Origin: Plecoglossus altivelis
Taxonomy: Eukaryota > Chordata > Actinopteri > Osmeriformes > Plecoglossidae
Direction: 5' to 3'
Assembly (NCBI GenBank): GCA_036571765.1
Contig: BROE01000013.1
Coordinates: forward strand, 9,118,435-9,182,434
Length of the DNA: 64,000 nucleotides
Both the position numbers and the translations under genes were made by a program. Under the pieces are notes generated by a model, which did no database searches, was not told the origin of the DNA, and was given only the letters and a program-made list of their open reading frames with translations. Below, in pieces: positions 12,041 to 25,800 of this stretch. Position 1 is the stretch's first letter. Each line of letters starts with the position of its first letter.

Positions 12041-13999
12041 TTTGGAACCTGGAGTTTTGGCCCCAAAGTCCCACCCCATCTCTGTGTCAAAGGGGCGTTC
12101 CCACACGCTTTCTTGTTATCAAATAGTCCCCACATGGAGATAGACACCACAGGTTCATCGTAGATTAAGAGACTGCAAATGGTGTCATGTCAATGTGGTT
12201 ACAGATGCTTGTTGATAAATGCCTTCAGTTCCATTTAAACATGAAATAAACAGACACGTGTTTTCGACAGAGAAACACAAGAGAATAGAACATGATTAGT
12301 TTATGATAGCTGTTATTATCAATAGGTTCTCATATGGAACACAAAACGCTGTACCTATAGGATCTGTCTATTTCCAACAAACACAGTGTGATGTTTACTG
12401 TCTCTCTCCTCCTCAAGATGGCATCAGAGATGAGGCTATTCTTTTCAAAGGTTCAATCAACAAGCCTGCTTGACTGCAGTACAGAAATGCAAAAAAGCCA
12501 ATATCATTGCCTACATACAAGACAGCAGTATAGCCACTGAACAACATTATTTTAAGGAGATTAATTTGCCTTTGCTTTGATCAGAAGCAACACATATGTG
12601 AGAGAGTAAAACAATAAAGATATAATTCCACTGAGGTGCAGAGGTCACCAAACCACACAATGCTACAGACAGCAGAGCCATCCTGGTACCGCACCTCTAG
12701 AACAAGGGGCACAGACAGGCCATATGATTGTGCCAAATCTAGACTCCAGTCACACATTCAAGGGGGTTTCTTCACGAGGGAGGTCACCGTTGCCATGGAA
12801 ACACTGCATATCTTGATCTAAAGTTGAGGGGGGTGGGGGGACCCAAATATAGCAACAAGGTCTTCCCCACCTAAGGAGTCTTGTAAACTGAAGCAAAACC
12901 AGAGTCCTCTTCTTTGACTGTTTGGATTGGCCACTTCTGGGTGTTACACAGACACACAGAGGCTACCTGGGTCTGTATCCCTAGCACAGGATAGGCTATG
13001 GATTCCCAATGTGGAGGAGGTAGGCAGGAAGATGGTGAGGTAGGGAAGAGAGATGTAGTACAGATGCAAAGAGGCTGTGTATGGGGTTGAATGGTAAAGG
13101 GGAGGGATGGAGAGAGAGAAATAGTTTTTGTCAATATGACTAAGGTGCGACAAACTCTTTTCAGGTGTAAAACTAACCATCCATGCCACTGAAGTGCAAG
13201 GTGGCTTTGCAGTATTTTAGGGGGTGGGGACATAGGGATAGAGAAAGAAATGTTAGAGAGGCAGAGCGTCATGGTTTGTGGACTGGTTTGAAGAGCTTCA
13301 GCTTTCTCGTCTGACGTCATACTTTGGTCTCTGGGGACATAGAAGAGAGGGAAGAGAAGGAAGGGAGGGGACAGAAAGATAGATAAAGATCAGAGAGGAA
13401 GAGCAGGCAGGGAGGCATCAATGAACAGCACTCATTCTGTCTAAAGAATGAGTGTCAGTCAGTCAAACAGCACGCCAACACTCTAATCGCTCCGCTCTCC
13501 TCTGCATTCCCTCTCCGGTCTACCTTCTCCTATATTTCTTCCTCTTTTCCCCTCTCCCTCCCTTTCCACTCTGCTCCCTCTACCCCTCCCTTCCTCTCAA
13601 CACCGTCTCCCCTCCTCTTTTCCCTTCTCCCTCCCTTTCTGCTCCTGAATTGATGCAAGTATTAGAGCCACTCTGCTGCTCTCTCACTCTGCTCCCCTCA
13701 GCAGACAGGAACACACTCACTGTAGAAGAGTGATTCTGAGCCTTTCTATAGCGCTCTGTTTCTTTCCCTCTCTCTCTCCCTCAGTGTAATGCGAGGAGCC
13801 AATAGCAGGACTTGAACCTGAAAGAGGACTCTCTGAAAGTGAAACATTTAGCTGAAATACTATTTCTATCTGGTGCAGGATTTTCTAAGCACCATCCCAA
13901 ACCTTCCAGTCACTATGCAGCCTGAGTAAGACTAACCTAGCTGTTCCGCACCTCTTCCTCCTCTTCTCCTGGCTCTGGTGGTGGAGGTAGTCAACCAGG
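12041..13999. other. Intergenic region between fbxo3 and syt13 (divergent promoters)
   Basis: The two genes are transcribed away from each other. No coding exon was recognised. The stretch holds A+G/C+T-rich low-complexity sequence (about 13330-13780) and a palindromic CRE at 13312-13319. The 5' UTR of syt13 lies at its right end: an in-frame TAG at 13988-13990 closes the syt13 frame upstream of its Met. Confidence 0.5.
13312..13319. promoter_or_regulatory. Palindromic CRE (TGACGTCA)
   Basis: A full 8-bp cAMP-response element lies about 680 bp upstream of the syt13 start codon. The match is exact, but function is inferred only from the consensus, and an 8-mer can occur by chance. Confidence 0.3.
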
Positions 14000-16900
14000 A
14001 TGATCTTCTCCACAGCTGCCATTCTGGGCGCCACAATGGGCACGGCCTCGGGTGTGCTCACTCTCTGTGGCCTCTCGCTCTTCTGCCGGTCCTGCCGAAG
14101 GAGCAAGCTGGAGGAAGGAGACGAGTGTGACCCTGAGAAGCCCACAGCAGGTGTGCTCACTTCCCTGCAACAGGTAAGATGCTTTAACAGGTACTCTATG
14201 AACACTGTTACGGAATATGAGCCTCGGTCGAACAAATCTATATGGAACCTTCGAAGTTCCAGATAGAAACATGCTGAGCATTGATGATTTTTGGAAAACT
14301 ACATGGTTCTTTGCATGCTGAAAAGGATTTCAGAGACTCTGTCCAGAGAATATTCTTCTAAAGGATTAAACCATGGCGAAGACACAGACTTGGGTGTCTT
14401 TAGTCTTACTGTGCATTGTAGGATAATAAATTATACTTAATGTCCTAAATGTATTGGAACATACATTAACCATCATAGTTGTAGAGTTCGGAGGCAGACA
14501 GACTGACCGACCGACCAACCAACAGACTGACCGACCAACAGACAGACAGACAGACCGACCGACCGACAGACAGACAGTGTTGGTGATTTGCAGGAAACCC
14601 TGGTAATGGGGGCATTAGACACAGCTGTTTAATGTTTTGTATTCTATACACTCAGCATGGGAATCCTCCTGGCTGCATCATTTTCACAGTTCTTATGTAC
14701 ATTGTTGCTTAATATTGGTTGACTCATTAGTTGGTAATTCTTTTTTGTCTGATCAGTGTCTCTTCCTTATAATCTGTCATGGATGAAAACAGGATCGATT
14801 TGTCTCAATCCTATTTATGTGTCTCTATTGAAGCGAAATGGAGGAATCACATCTGATTGTTTATCAGTTACCCCCCTTCCCCCCACCTCCCCATTCACCT
14901 TCCCCAGTTCAGAGTGGTGAAGTCCACAGAATCCATCCAGCCCCAGACTCTGCTGAAGTTCCCCAAAATCTACCAACCCAAATCTTCCGTTACCTGCCCT
15001 GAGGTCATCAACTACCCTGTCCCTGACCCAATCCCTGATTCCGCTCCGGAGGGGTCACAGCAACACTCACATCCAGAACCCCCAAGCCAGGCGGACAAGG
15101 GTGGTAACCCAGCAACCTGCAGTTCTGTTGTTGCTGTGGTCCCCAGGCAAGGTAATTTTTGCATATCTTATATAACTCCCTGAAGTCATCCACACACATA
15201 TTGATGTGTTCGGTGATGTGGATACCATCCCTGATTTATTTCCCTGTTCCCAAAAGACAGACTTGTGTTCTCATACCTTCCTTTTCTTTCAGACTCTTGC
15301 GGGGACCCTCAGTGTGCTGGTGAATCTGCCAATGAGACAGTAGTGTGCTCGCTCTTGCATCCCAAACTGCACTTCTCTCTAACCTATCACAGCCAAGCTC
15401 AGGAGCTGCACATCACGGTCATTGAAGGTGAGCCAATAACAACAGCGTTTTATGGGAATCATGATTTCCCTCCAATCAGAACAGTGTTTTGAAGACTGGG
15501 TAGCCAGAGGCTATTGTGTTGAGCCACTAGTGTTCCCTGGCTTGTTAGAGGAGACCCAGCCCAAACACACACACACCATCACACATACACAAATACTCCA
15601 AAGCGCTGGACAGAGAAGCAATCTATTAATTCTACTAGTGGCAAAGTGATGACACATACAGAAACACACAGACCATCACCAGCACATGTTTACCCATGTG
15701 CATGTTGGGAGTGAATCCACCCAAATAGAGCGGCAAAGTGATGACGCACACATGAACACGTACACGAGAGTAATGTATGTATCGACAGGGAGGGGCTTGT
15801 TTGTGGATTCCACATGGAAGATTGGCTGGCTGTAGACTGTGCTATACTGATGCATCGGCCAATGAAAAGGTCACAGATGAATCTATTTGGTTCTGAGTCT
15901 GCTCAGGAAGATTGGGGGGTGTTGATGCTGGCAGGATGGCAAGCTGTCACCTGTGAGTATTCATGTGCTCTTTATGGAATATGCTAACGACATCCGTGAT
16001 AATGATGGCTGGCCAAAGCTCCTCTCACGACCAATCATAAGCTGTACACTCCACCTGCCTTGGAATGTTTAATATCTGCAGTGGACTCAATTACAGTTCA
16101 TTAGCACATAGTTAGACACACACCCCACACTACACAAATGTATATACCAGGATCCCAGTTTGGTGCAGTCAGGTGCAGAGAGATATTAATCACAATCAGA
16201 GATCCTTCACCACAAATTAACTATCAGACCAGGCACAGAAACATAGTGTTACCTATCAATGAAAAATGATATAGTTCTGTAAACTGCAATTCACTGCTCT
16301 TTGGTTTGGAGAGCACAACAGAACCCAACAAGCAAGCAGTATGTGAGTTTGATTGCTTCAGCCTTTTTAAGTGAAGCAGTAATACATCACTAGGAAGACT
16401 GTGAAGTGTGACATCAAAGTACAATTCGATCAACTTAGGGAGAGATGGCATTGTTGATCGGTGGCTTATTCTCTAAAGGCATTTTCATTGACCCAAACAC
16501 TCAATTACAACTTGGGATATTGATGGCATTGACTGAATGCATTCAGTCTCAGAGGGAGATAAGAAACTATAATGGTGTGTACATGAATGGCCATGAGCTG
16601 AGCTAGGGTAATTGCATAAATAAAACCTAAGTGATGTAAAACGCCAATTTACTGGCAGCTCTATATATAAATGTGCTGGACTTACTAATTGAAGGAAATG
16701 TATTACGTTGAGTGAGAAATCACTGACGAAAAGGCATGAGTAAATGAGCTGGTGGTATGCGCCGCTGTTCCTCCCAGTCCCAACACCTCCCACAGCCACA
16801 ACTTTCTGCCTCATGCGCCTATTCTTTGGCAGACTTGGAATCGACGAAAACACACGCAATAGGTGGCAAAAAAAAGCCTACCAGGAGCATTAAACATTTG

Positions 16901-19220
16901 ACTGCATTACAGAGGGGCGGGTAATAATCGCGCCCATATGGTGTCCTCATATACTGTAGTGTCCTCGCTCCTCCCAAACTGATTAGTCTCCCTTAGACCC
17001 TATCTTGTTTTTCTCTGCACCTCCTTTCCTCTTGTATACAGCGGAGCGCGTGACCGCCTTACCAGGCTCGGAGGGCTACGTCTCCGGTATTCTGACATGT
17101 GGCCCGTTTCAGCGGGAGGCGCAGACGTCTCGTCGCCACTTGAGCAAGCGTGTCCGCTGGCAGGAGGGTCTGGTGTTCTCCGTGCCGGGCCCGGGGGGGT
17201 GCCAGGGGGAGGGCGAGGTGGCACTGACGCTCCTTAGCTGTGACCGCTTCTCCCATCACGCCAACCTAGGCAGCATGCGCTTCAAGTTAGCGGACGTGGG
17301 CATGATGTCTGACTCTGATTGCTGGGTCGACCTGCAGCCTCCCAAACAGGTAAACACATTTCCTCTAGAATTCTAGAGCTTCGCTGAGTCCAGCCTGGTT
17401 AATAAAGGATCAGAACCACAGTGTTGTATTATTAATAACATATAGGCAACAGCAGATACAGCCTGATATTACACCGACAAAACTTCGTCCATTGGTCTCC
17501 ACACGCCCATCACAGCTATTGCCCTTCAAGGTAGTCCCAAGACTATACTCTGGTCCATTTCTGTTTATCATACATGCTTCTGTTCAGTGTCATTCACCAT
17601 AATGGTCTGTCAGACGTCAATTAATTCTCCCACTTATTAATGAGCTAAGTAGCTTTACAGATGGGTTTACATTTTTAGGGATCATTGACTCATCTGCATG
17701 GTTCCACAAACACTGACCACTGGACCAAAGACACATTCCCCAGTGCCCACATGAGACACTTGGGATTGCCAGTCACAGGCAAAGGCTACTCATCATCAGA
17801 AATGTTTCAGCATCAATTTGACCAGCCGCTAAACTGAGTGCTTCTGTTTTTGGAGATGAGCTCTTCATATCACCATGGCACCCATGGGTCTAGTGACCTC
17901 TAGCTTCTGCTAATTGGATGATGCTCTGAGCTTTCAGGAAGTGTTACCATGGCGTCCATCAAAGGAGTCACCTGAGAGGAGTAGTGAAGTGTTTGAGTCA
18001 TTTGTTGACGATGATTATGATGTCATCAACCCATGGCCCCTGGAGGCATCTGCTATGTTGGAGGTCCTGACCAGGCGTGTATAGAAAACCATTCATGTGT
18101 TCATATTGCATGATGTGACTCCCTTGTTAGAGAACAAAATATTATGCCAGTCCTCTCTCCATCTGTTCTACACTCAGACTTACATGTACTCAGGTTCTGA
18201 TTATACTTAAGTCATATGCGACTGCAGTACTATTCTGCGGCTCTCTGAAGACATGGAGTAGCTTGCAGAAGAGAGAGCACAGTTAGACTCTACCCTACCC
18301 CTCCCTCACTTCCCCTGCTCTCCCTTGTATCCCTGCTCTAGTGCAGTCCCTTTGTCTCTGTCATCTTTAGGCAGCACATCTAACAGAAGCTCCTCTCCCC
18401 TTCCCTGTCCCCTCTTCATGTCATCCTCTCCCTCCCTTCTCTCCTCTCCTATGTACGTCATTAGAGACCCTGGAGGGAAGTGTTCCTGTGTCCTAGGGAA
18501 GAGCAGGGAGGCCTGCCAGGAATCACTAAAACGGAAGGAGGGAAAGAGAGAGGGTGGGGGGAAGGAAAGCAGGGAGGGGAAGGTGGAATGTGATAAATAA
18601 AGCATGCTGGAGATGAAAGAGGAGATTGAGCGGAGGGCAGGAGGAGTGGGGAAAGTGCAGCTGGAGGGGAGGGGAGGGTCGTGACGCGGAGGTGTGTGTG
18701 ATACCGGGTGTGACGCAGTTCTGCAGAACGAGGTTCATCAATAATGTATCCCACTGAGCTAATACAGTGATGTGATATCTCTTCAGACTGCTCTCTCTCT
18801 CTTATGATCACAGATGGCCAGGGTACACAGATTAATATAGAGGTTCTGGAGATTACATACATACTCATACACTCCAAGGCACACACATACGCACACCTAC
18901 TTTTGGCTGCGGTAAGGAATGATGATGATTTAGTTGTGGTCATTGTCTCTGTGCACATGTCAAGAGCAGTTTTAAATCTTCAGGAAGATGAAGATGAGAT
19001 CATATCAGAGATATTAACGGTATGCTCCAGGCGGGAGGGAGAGAGGGTGAACACAAGGACTGTATAACTAATCTTGCTCTTTTCATCTGTCTGTGAAAGG
19101 TCAGCTCACTATTATCCTAGAATCCAGGCATCTTGCACACTGTCATTCCTTGTCTGTACCAGCCTCCTTGTAGTCAGAACACTAAAGCATCTGGACATAG
19201 AGGGATGCATAATGACCGTC

Positions 19221-19257
<37 letters not shown>

Positions 19258-20071
19258 CGGAAGTGATGAAGCAAGACTGAACTGACTCACACAGACACAC
19301 AAACCAAGCCTTTCACTGTCAGGCTGTGTCCTCTTCAAATGATGATGACTGTAATCATGATATACCCTGTAAAGTAATCGATGAGAGCACAATGTAATCT
19401 TTGTTCCTCCCAATGTGTCTAGCCTACACACCCAATCCCTTTTCATGTGGACCAATTTTGGGTGCATTAAAGTACTGCACTAGCAGATGAATTGAATGCA
19501 ATAACTACAGCAGCAGTTGTGTGGTTTGTACTGCAGGAGGTGCTGTCTGCGGGGGAGCTCCTGTTGTCCATCAGCTACCTGCCTGCAGCCAACAGACTTG
19601 GTGTGGTTGTCATGAAGGCAAGAGGACTGCCATCTGATAAGCTGAAAGATTCCATAGGTACCATACCAGCACTGATTTATGCTCATGTATGGAGGTAATT
19701 AGGTTGATTCTTATTTATGATCCTGAATGTGTCTCCTGACCCTCCCAGACCTGTCAGTCAAGCTGACTCTGAAGCACCAGAGCACCAAGCTGAAGAAGAA
19801 GCAAACTCGGAGAGTGAAGCACAAGATGAACCCCGTCTGGAATGAGATGATGATGCTGGAGGTTCCCAGGGATCTCCTGACTAGGTCCAGTCTGGAACTA
19901 GAGGTTCTGAACCAGGCAGGCCAGGTCCAGGGCCCACCCCAGAACCAAGCTCAGTCCCTGGGTAGGTGTCAACTGGGCCTCCAGGGCTCCAGCACTGGCC
20001 TGCAGCACTGGCAGCAGATGCTAGACAACCCCCGCAAGCAGATTGCTATGTGGCACCCCCTCAACACCTAG
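14000..20071 (+). CDS. syt13: Synaptotagmin-13
   Basis: Six plus-strand exons: 14000-14173, 14908-15151, 15293-15427, 17042-17349, 19537-19657 and 19749-20071. They join in frame to 434 residues, close to human SYT13. The start is fixed by an in-frame TAG 12 nt upstream. An N-terminal membrane segment (about residues 6-28, AAILGATMGTASGVLTLCG) is followed by a basic cysteine-bearing juxtamembrane stretch, a Pro-rich linker (LLKFPKIYQPKSS) and two C2 domains (about 160-285 and 290-430). Diagnostic C2B text includes LLLSISYLPAANRLGVVV and KHKMNPVWNEMMMLEVP, and the end is RKQIAMWHPLNT. SYT13 is an atypical synaptotagmin whose C2 domains lack most calcium-binding aspartates, so it is thought to act in calcium-independent vesicle trafficking. 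It converges with prdm11, as in human 11p11.2. Confidence 0.95.
14495..14577. repeat. (GACC/GACA)n tetranucleotide repeat
   Basis: Imperfect array of GACA, GACC and AACC tetramers in syt13 intron 1. Confidence 0.9.
17350..19536 (+). other. syt13 intron 4
   Basis: The longest intron of syt13, about 2.2 kb. It holds purine-rich low complexity (about 18520-18680) and an (ATG)n triplet run at 19221-19257. No exon of another gene was seen on either strand. The similar stretch 15428-17041 (intron 3) also shows nothing recognisable. Confidence 0.6.
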
Positions 20072-22824
20072 TAACCTGTATGAAGCACTCTTATCACACA
20101 TATCCCTAATATAACCTCCTATATCCCCAACATATGCCCCTCACTACACCCCCTCTCACACAGAACATATTTACCTCAATTACCTCCTATTCTTGATACG
20201 AACACTCTTCAACACCATAACACACCTAACAAACGCTTCATACCCCATGCACTGATATTGTGAAACAAACACCTGCACCTATCAGCTACAGTACAATGCT
20301 ACCATCTGTAGCAGGAACTACAGCGTTTCCACTCAACCTGGACACCTGAGACAACCACAACATCACCACTGTAGCGGCTCACCTGTTCATCAGTTTGTTC
20401 CTAACCACACTACCCACTCATGCTGGTGTCATTCATCTTTGGTGGCACAAAATGGTACTTTCATCAGAAAACTGAATTGGACAGACCAAACCGATGGAAT
20501 TGTATAGGCTCGGGTCATGACCGAATACAGTACGTAATACTTTATACATTTCAAGGCTGACATTTTATATATATTCCCTATCATTCCCACAGTAGAATAC
20601 ATATGTATGTACAGTTATCGCCTCTGATGTCTTTGCAGTAGAATCTGTGCGTTGTAGAAGTTTGGTAAATGATGGTCTGTAGTTGTTATAGAACTATCAC
20701 CAATCAGCTATCTGATAACCTAAACATTACCTGCCTGCTAAATATCGCTCAGCTGCTTTCTATAATGTGATTGTACAACATTTGTACATGTCTGTACATT
20801 ATCGATAGTGTGCCTCACTGTGTCAACACTGGTGATGTCTTCATAAGGCAATACATCCTGATGCAGGACAGCAGAGTGTGTCTCTGTCTCACCACAGGGA
20901 GATAGGGACCCTCCTTAACAACTGTTTATGTATGTTGGTAGTACTGTATCAGAGCTACAGTGTACTTCCTGTTTAATACAATTATGGTTTGACAGATCAG
21001 ATTCGGTTACACACCAGCTGTCGTACTGTTCATCATGTGCTGCTACAGTGTTTACAGGTCATTCTAGAGCCATCAACCATCCCTCTATACGAGGATGTAG
21101 TTATTGTCAATATTTGCAGATTGTATGAATTATATATTTTGTGATGAGTTTGTAGTGACAGTTATTTAAGCCTGGGCCTATTCTGACATGTCTCTATCCA
21201 TCAAGTGGCTGTTCAAATGAGGTGTATTGGTGGGGAGGGTGGTGAGGGGTGAGAGTTTAAGCACATTCACTTGATGGATGTGCTTGCCAGCCGCTACATT
21301 TACTCTCCCTCTCCTCATCTGAATACTCAATCAGCATGTATATCAGCCGTGGCTTCACAGCCGCTCTGCATGGTTCTTACTTTGAAGTCTCTGCCGTTTA
21401 CGTAACACGCAGGCCTGTTAGGGTAGAGCAGCAACAACAGCTGACGCTTTCTGCTAGGAAATAAACAACTCAACGCTTGAAGCTATGATGAAAAAGACGT
21501 TTTATTTCCATCAACTGACTTTCACAGTCTGACTTTCCCCATTCTGGGACTCTTCAGTCTGCAGATACAATGAATGTTGCAAGAGGTCAAACTTTGAACA
21601 ACTTCAAACTAGAATATGTGAAATGAGAAAAAGCAACCTTTGTGTGTTTGCTAACGGATATAATCTGCTGCTTTCTGTCCTTGTTCTGCTAAACTGGCTA
21701 TTGTACAGGTAACACCCAGGCATGGTCTGGTCAGTAATATTATGCTTCACTGTTCTGTTGTTCAGCATATCAGTGGTAAGTAAGTACTTATCTCAGCCTC
21801 TGTTACACGGGACTGTCGTCCATCTTGATTTAGAAAACACAGCAGTATCTCAGTTAATAAAAGTGTTTTTAGATCCAACTTGTGCTTCTTTCAATAAAGT
21901 GCTTGGTTATGAAACGGTTATATTCTTTTTGATAACCATGGGGACCGCTAGTCATAGAGACATATGAGGTGAATTTTACGTCACTGTAGAAATGAGTCAT
22001 CTAAAGTCCATGTTGGGTCCATTCCTGTTGAACAAGACACATCATTGCAGCTTCATAAACAACAACCCAGCCAAGCTCTGCTAATGATGACCCATTATTT
22101 CCATAAGTAGGCAGGAGACAGTGGACTGTATGAGACAAAGCTTCTGTCTGTCTGTCTGGTCTTTTTTTGCCTTTTCTGCCTCCTGCTCGAACTGCTGTTG
22201 GCATCTCTCCTTCACACCTCCTCCTCTCTCTCTGGGTGTCTCTGTCACTGGCTACCATCCTCCTCTTCTCCAATCCGTTGTTCTCTAACTCTTACTGGGT
22301 CTAACTGGTATTGCTCAGTTGTCTTCCTGCTACCATCCCTGCATTTCTCTCTCTTGTCGCTCTCTCCCTCCAGACGCAGACGTATCTGAATGAATAATTC
22401 ATGAATCCAATACACATCTCATAAAGAGGAAACAATAATCCAGCTTATCTCCTGAATCACACCAGGCTAAGCAAGCAGACAAAACAGCATCTCAAAGTCA
22501 CTGTAATCAAACCGAGAGGTTTATTTGAGCATATAAGGTCACAGAGTTGAAAACGTTTTATAGACTGAGGTCAGATTTCAAGGAACCTAGATAAAGTACC
22601 ACTTGCCACTACTTGGGATGTGACGCCAGACGTCCTAGCATGGAAAGAGCCTCTGGGTCCATCAACATCTCAGTCAAAGTCTCATAGTGCATCTAAAATG
22701 CACTGCGTGTAGAAAAACTGTCAAGTCAGCAAAGTGTCTGTTTGAGTGAAAATATGCGAAACAGCTTGCACTGTAACATCAAACTACCAGGCGTGGTGTA
22801 ACCAGCAAGGAAGGTGGAGGAGTT
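20072..22824. other. Convergent 3' region of syt13 and prdm11
   Basis: No coding exon was recognised. A plus-strand AATAAA at 21460-21465 could end syt13 (3' UTR about 1.4 kb). A minus-strand AATAAA at 22525-22520 could end prdm11 (3' UTR about 300 nt). The remaining sequence is unremarkable. Confidence 0.5.
22520..22525 (-). terminator. Candidate poly(A) signal of prdm11
   Basis: AATAAA on the minus strand about 300 nt past the prdm11 stop codon. The position suits a short 3' UTR. Confidence 0.5.
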
Positions 22825-25800
22825 TCACACCTTCTTCTCAGCCTTCATGGTGTTGATCAGTTCCCTCATCATGCTCATAGTCTCAGAGTGCTGCTCCTTC
22901 AGGAGGCTTCTCAGCTGGTCGTACCTTTCCTCCTCTCTCCGCTCTCTCGCTTCTTCCCTCCTTTCCCGCTCTGCCTCCCTCCTCTGCCTCTTCTCCTCCC
23001 TCCTCCTGTCCTCCTCCCTGTAGCCCTGCAGCACCTCCAGGATGTCCGTCATCCTCCTCCTCCTTTTCAGACCCAGCAGGAGGTGCTCATCCCTGGATGG
23101 AGAGGGCTGGGAGGGCATGGTGGAGCTGGAGGAGCAAGTGGAGGTGGAGGGGGGCAGATAGGGCTCGGTGGGACTGGCAGGTACCTCCACTATGTGTAAC
23201 AGACTCTGGCTGACTACCTCGTCCTCCACCTCTGTGTCTCCATCTGCCTCTCTATCTATATCTTCATCTCCATTTGCCGTTTCAACCATCTGTCCATCTT
23301 CATTTACCTCTCCATCTATGTCCCCATTCATCATTGGTTCTGCTTGTCCATCTCCCTCTCCCTCAGCCCCACCCCCATCTGGCCCTGGTAAATCACCGGA
23401 AAGTGGAAGGTTGAGGCGATGGCCAATCAGGTTGTGGAGTTGTTTAAAGCAAGGTGGGGGGCGTGGCCTCCTCCGTGTGGAGGCTGAGTTGGAAGCCGAA
23501 TTGAAAGCGGTCCTGTGGGCGTCATGGTTCAAAACATAGTCCCTGTAGGCTCTGGAGAGGTTCCTCCACTTCTGGAAGCACCTCTGGCCTGCCTGCTCTG
23601 GTACCGGACTTAGAGGGAACCCCTGCTCCCGCAGACGACTTGCTATGATCTCAAAGATGCGCTTGGTTCTGGTCTTGTTGTCCCTGATCAGCCCTTGGAT
23701 CTCAGCAGAGGCATACAGCTCTACCAGGGCCTCAGTAGCCTCAAGGTCCAGGCTGGTCACCTTCCCTTCAGACCACACGGACACCACTCCTCCATCTGGC
23801 ACAGCACCTTCCTCTGCTGCACGGGAAGCAGGAACAAAGAGGAAGAAGAGAAGGCATTGATGGGAGGTTGAGGCAGAACCAGAGTGGAGGGAAAAAGGGA
23901 GGAGGGAAACAATGATGAGTAGGGAGCGTGACATGATTTAAGACACAGATACTGACTGCAATATTAGCTGAACATGAGCTGCAAAACTTACCTCTTTCCT
24001 CCCCCAGCCACGATCTCCTCTTCCTCTTCTGTAGCTGCTTATTGGCCCTCCCCCTCCCTCTGCCTCTTTCCCCACATGGCCCAACCCCCATGTCTTCCTG
24101 GATGGGTCTGGGCCTGGCTCTGCTCGACTTCCTGGACTGAGCCTCAAGGTCGGAGGAGCCAGCCTGAACCCTGAGCTCTGCCTCTGAAGATGACGAAGAC
24201 GATGAAGACGGAATGCTTAGGTTCACCGTCTGATTGGCCGGAACTACAATAGCGTAAAGAGGCAAGGAAGGGGGCGGAGCTACATTTTTGGACTTCACCT
24301 TAGCTCCGCCCCAAGCAGAGCAGTCTGCAGCGGCGGCAGCCATCTTGGAGCTGAGCCTCTGGCCCATAAGGGCATGGAACTGCTGGAAGAACTCGGGCTG
24401 CTTCCTGCGGCTGCCGTCTAGTTTCTTGTTGGCCAACAGGTAGTCCCTGTAGGTGCGTTCCATGTTCCTCCACTTCTGGAAGCAGCGCTTCCCTCCCTGC
24501 CAGCCTGCCTGGCTCACTACAAAGCCCTGTGCTTCCATCCGACCTGCTATCACCTCAAACACCTGCTTAGTCTTGGTGGTCCGGTCACTTAACAAAACCT
24601 GGATGTCCGGTGAGCCGTAGTGCTGGATCAGTGCCAGCGTGGCCTCGCGGTCCCTTGCGGTCACGTTCCATGGACTTGACCACACTGGGCTGTCCTTCTC
24701 TATGGATGGATAGTGGTGGTGAAGGGTTTGAGGGAGAGGGGGGGAGATGGTCTTGATCATGCATCTGATTATTTTATCACAATGTAAGAGCTCCCTCTGG
24801 TGTCTTGAAAGGAAATTTGATAATTAAATGGATTTTAAGTTCATAATTGTTTTGCATTATATGTGCATATAATTTTTATGTGGAGGTGTATGCATGTGTA
24901 TCTATTGTATACAGGTATGCATGATATGTATGTATGCATTCATATGTACATGAATGTATGTTACCTGTGTTCTGGTTGTTGACTGTGTCCAGGGACATGC
25001 TATGAAGTCTGTCCATGTACTCTTGGCTATATCCAACCCTCAGCCTGTCTCCCACTGCTAGCTCACGGCTCACCTGGAAGTAGATGAACTCGCCATACTG
25101 GAACGCCGTCAGATTACGCTCGCCCTCCTCGGAGGTTGTACGCACATACCTGCATACGAACACACACTGTTTGTACCTTAGCTCTAGGTGTATGTTTGAG
25201 TGTGTTTGTTCCTGTGTGAATGTATAACCCTACCTCATCCAGTTGGCCTTAGTCTCATCACTGCCATCTATAGAGCGGTAACAGTTGTTCTCATCCACCA
25301 GCTTGACAGAGGAAAAAGTAGAACAACACTATTATCTTTCATGGTAAAAGTAGTAAAAAAGAAACATGATGGAAGGATGGAAGGAAAGATGCAACGAGTA
25401 AAAGAGATATGGGATTGAAAGATTTTGGGCAGTTCAATATCAGCCTTTTGTAAATCAGTGTATATCAGAAATGATCTGATTTATACTTTGGATCGATTTT
25501 ATGTTTTGTTTTAATCTTATTTTGTGCAATTATAAAATAATTGTTTTATATTATTATGTCAGTAATTTATGTACAAGGGGGCTGTTTTTCTTCAGTAAAT
25601 TGATTTGATTTAAAAAAAACGTAAATGCTAACTAATTAATTGTCGTCTTTCACCTCTCCTACCCATCAGTTTGGATGTACATTGAAAAAATTCACAATTG
25701 ATCTACGTTAAGAAAGAAACATGCCATTCCAGAAAGTTCTTTTCCATGACGCCAGATTTCAGACTTACTCACCATCCAGGAGAAGAAGCCAGAGGACTGG

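Noticed and set aside
12871..13320. A 149-codon minus-strand open frame beginning MTSDEKAEALQTSPQTM
   Set aside because: No similarity recognised, and the rest is low-complexity Ser/Pro/Leu from a purine-rich stretch; a noncoding RNA cannot be excluded.
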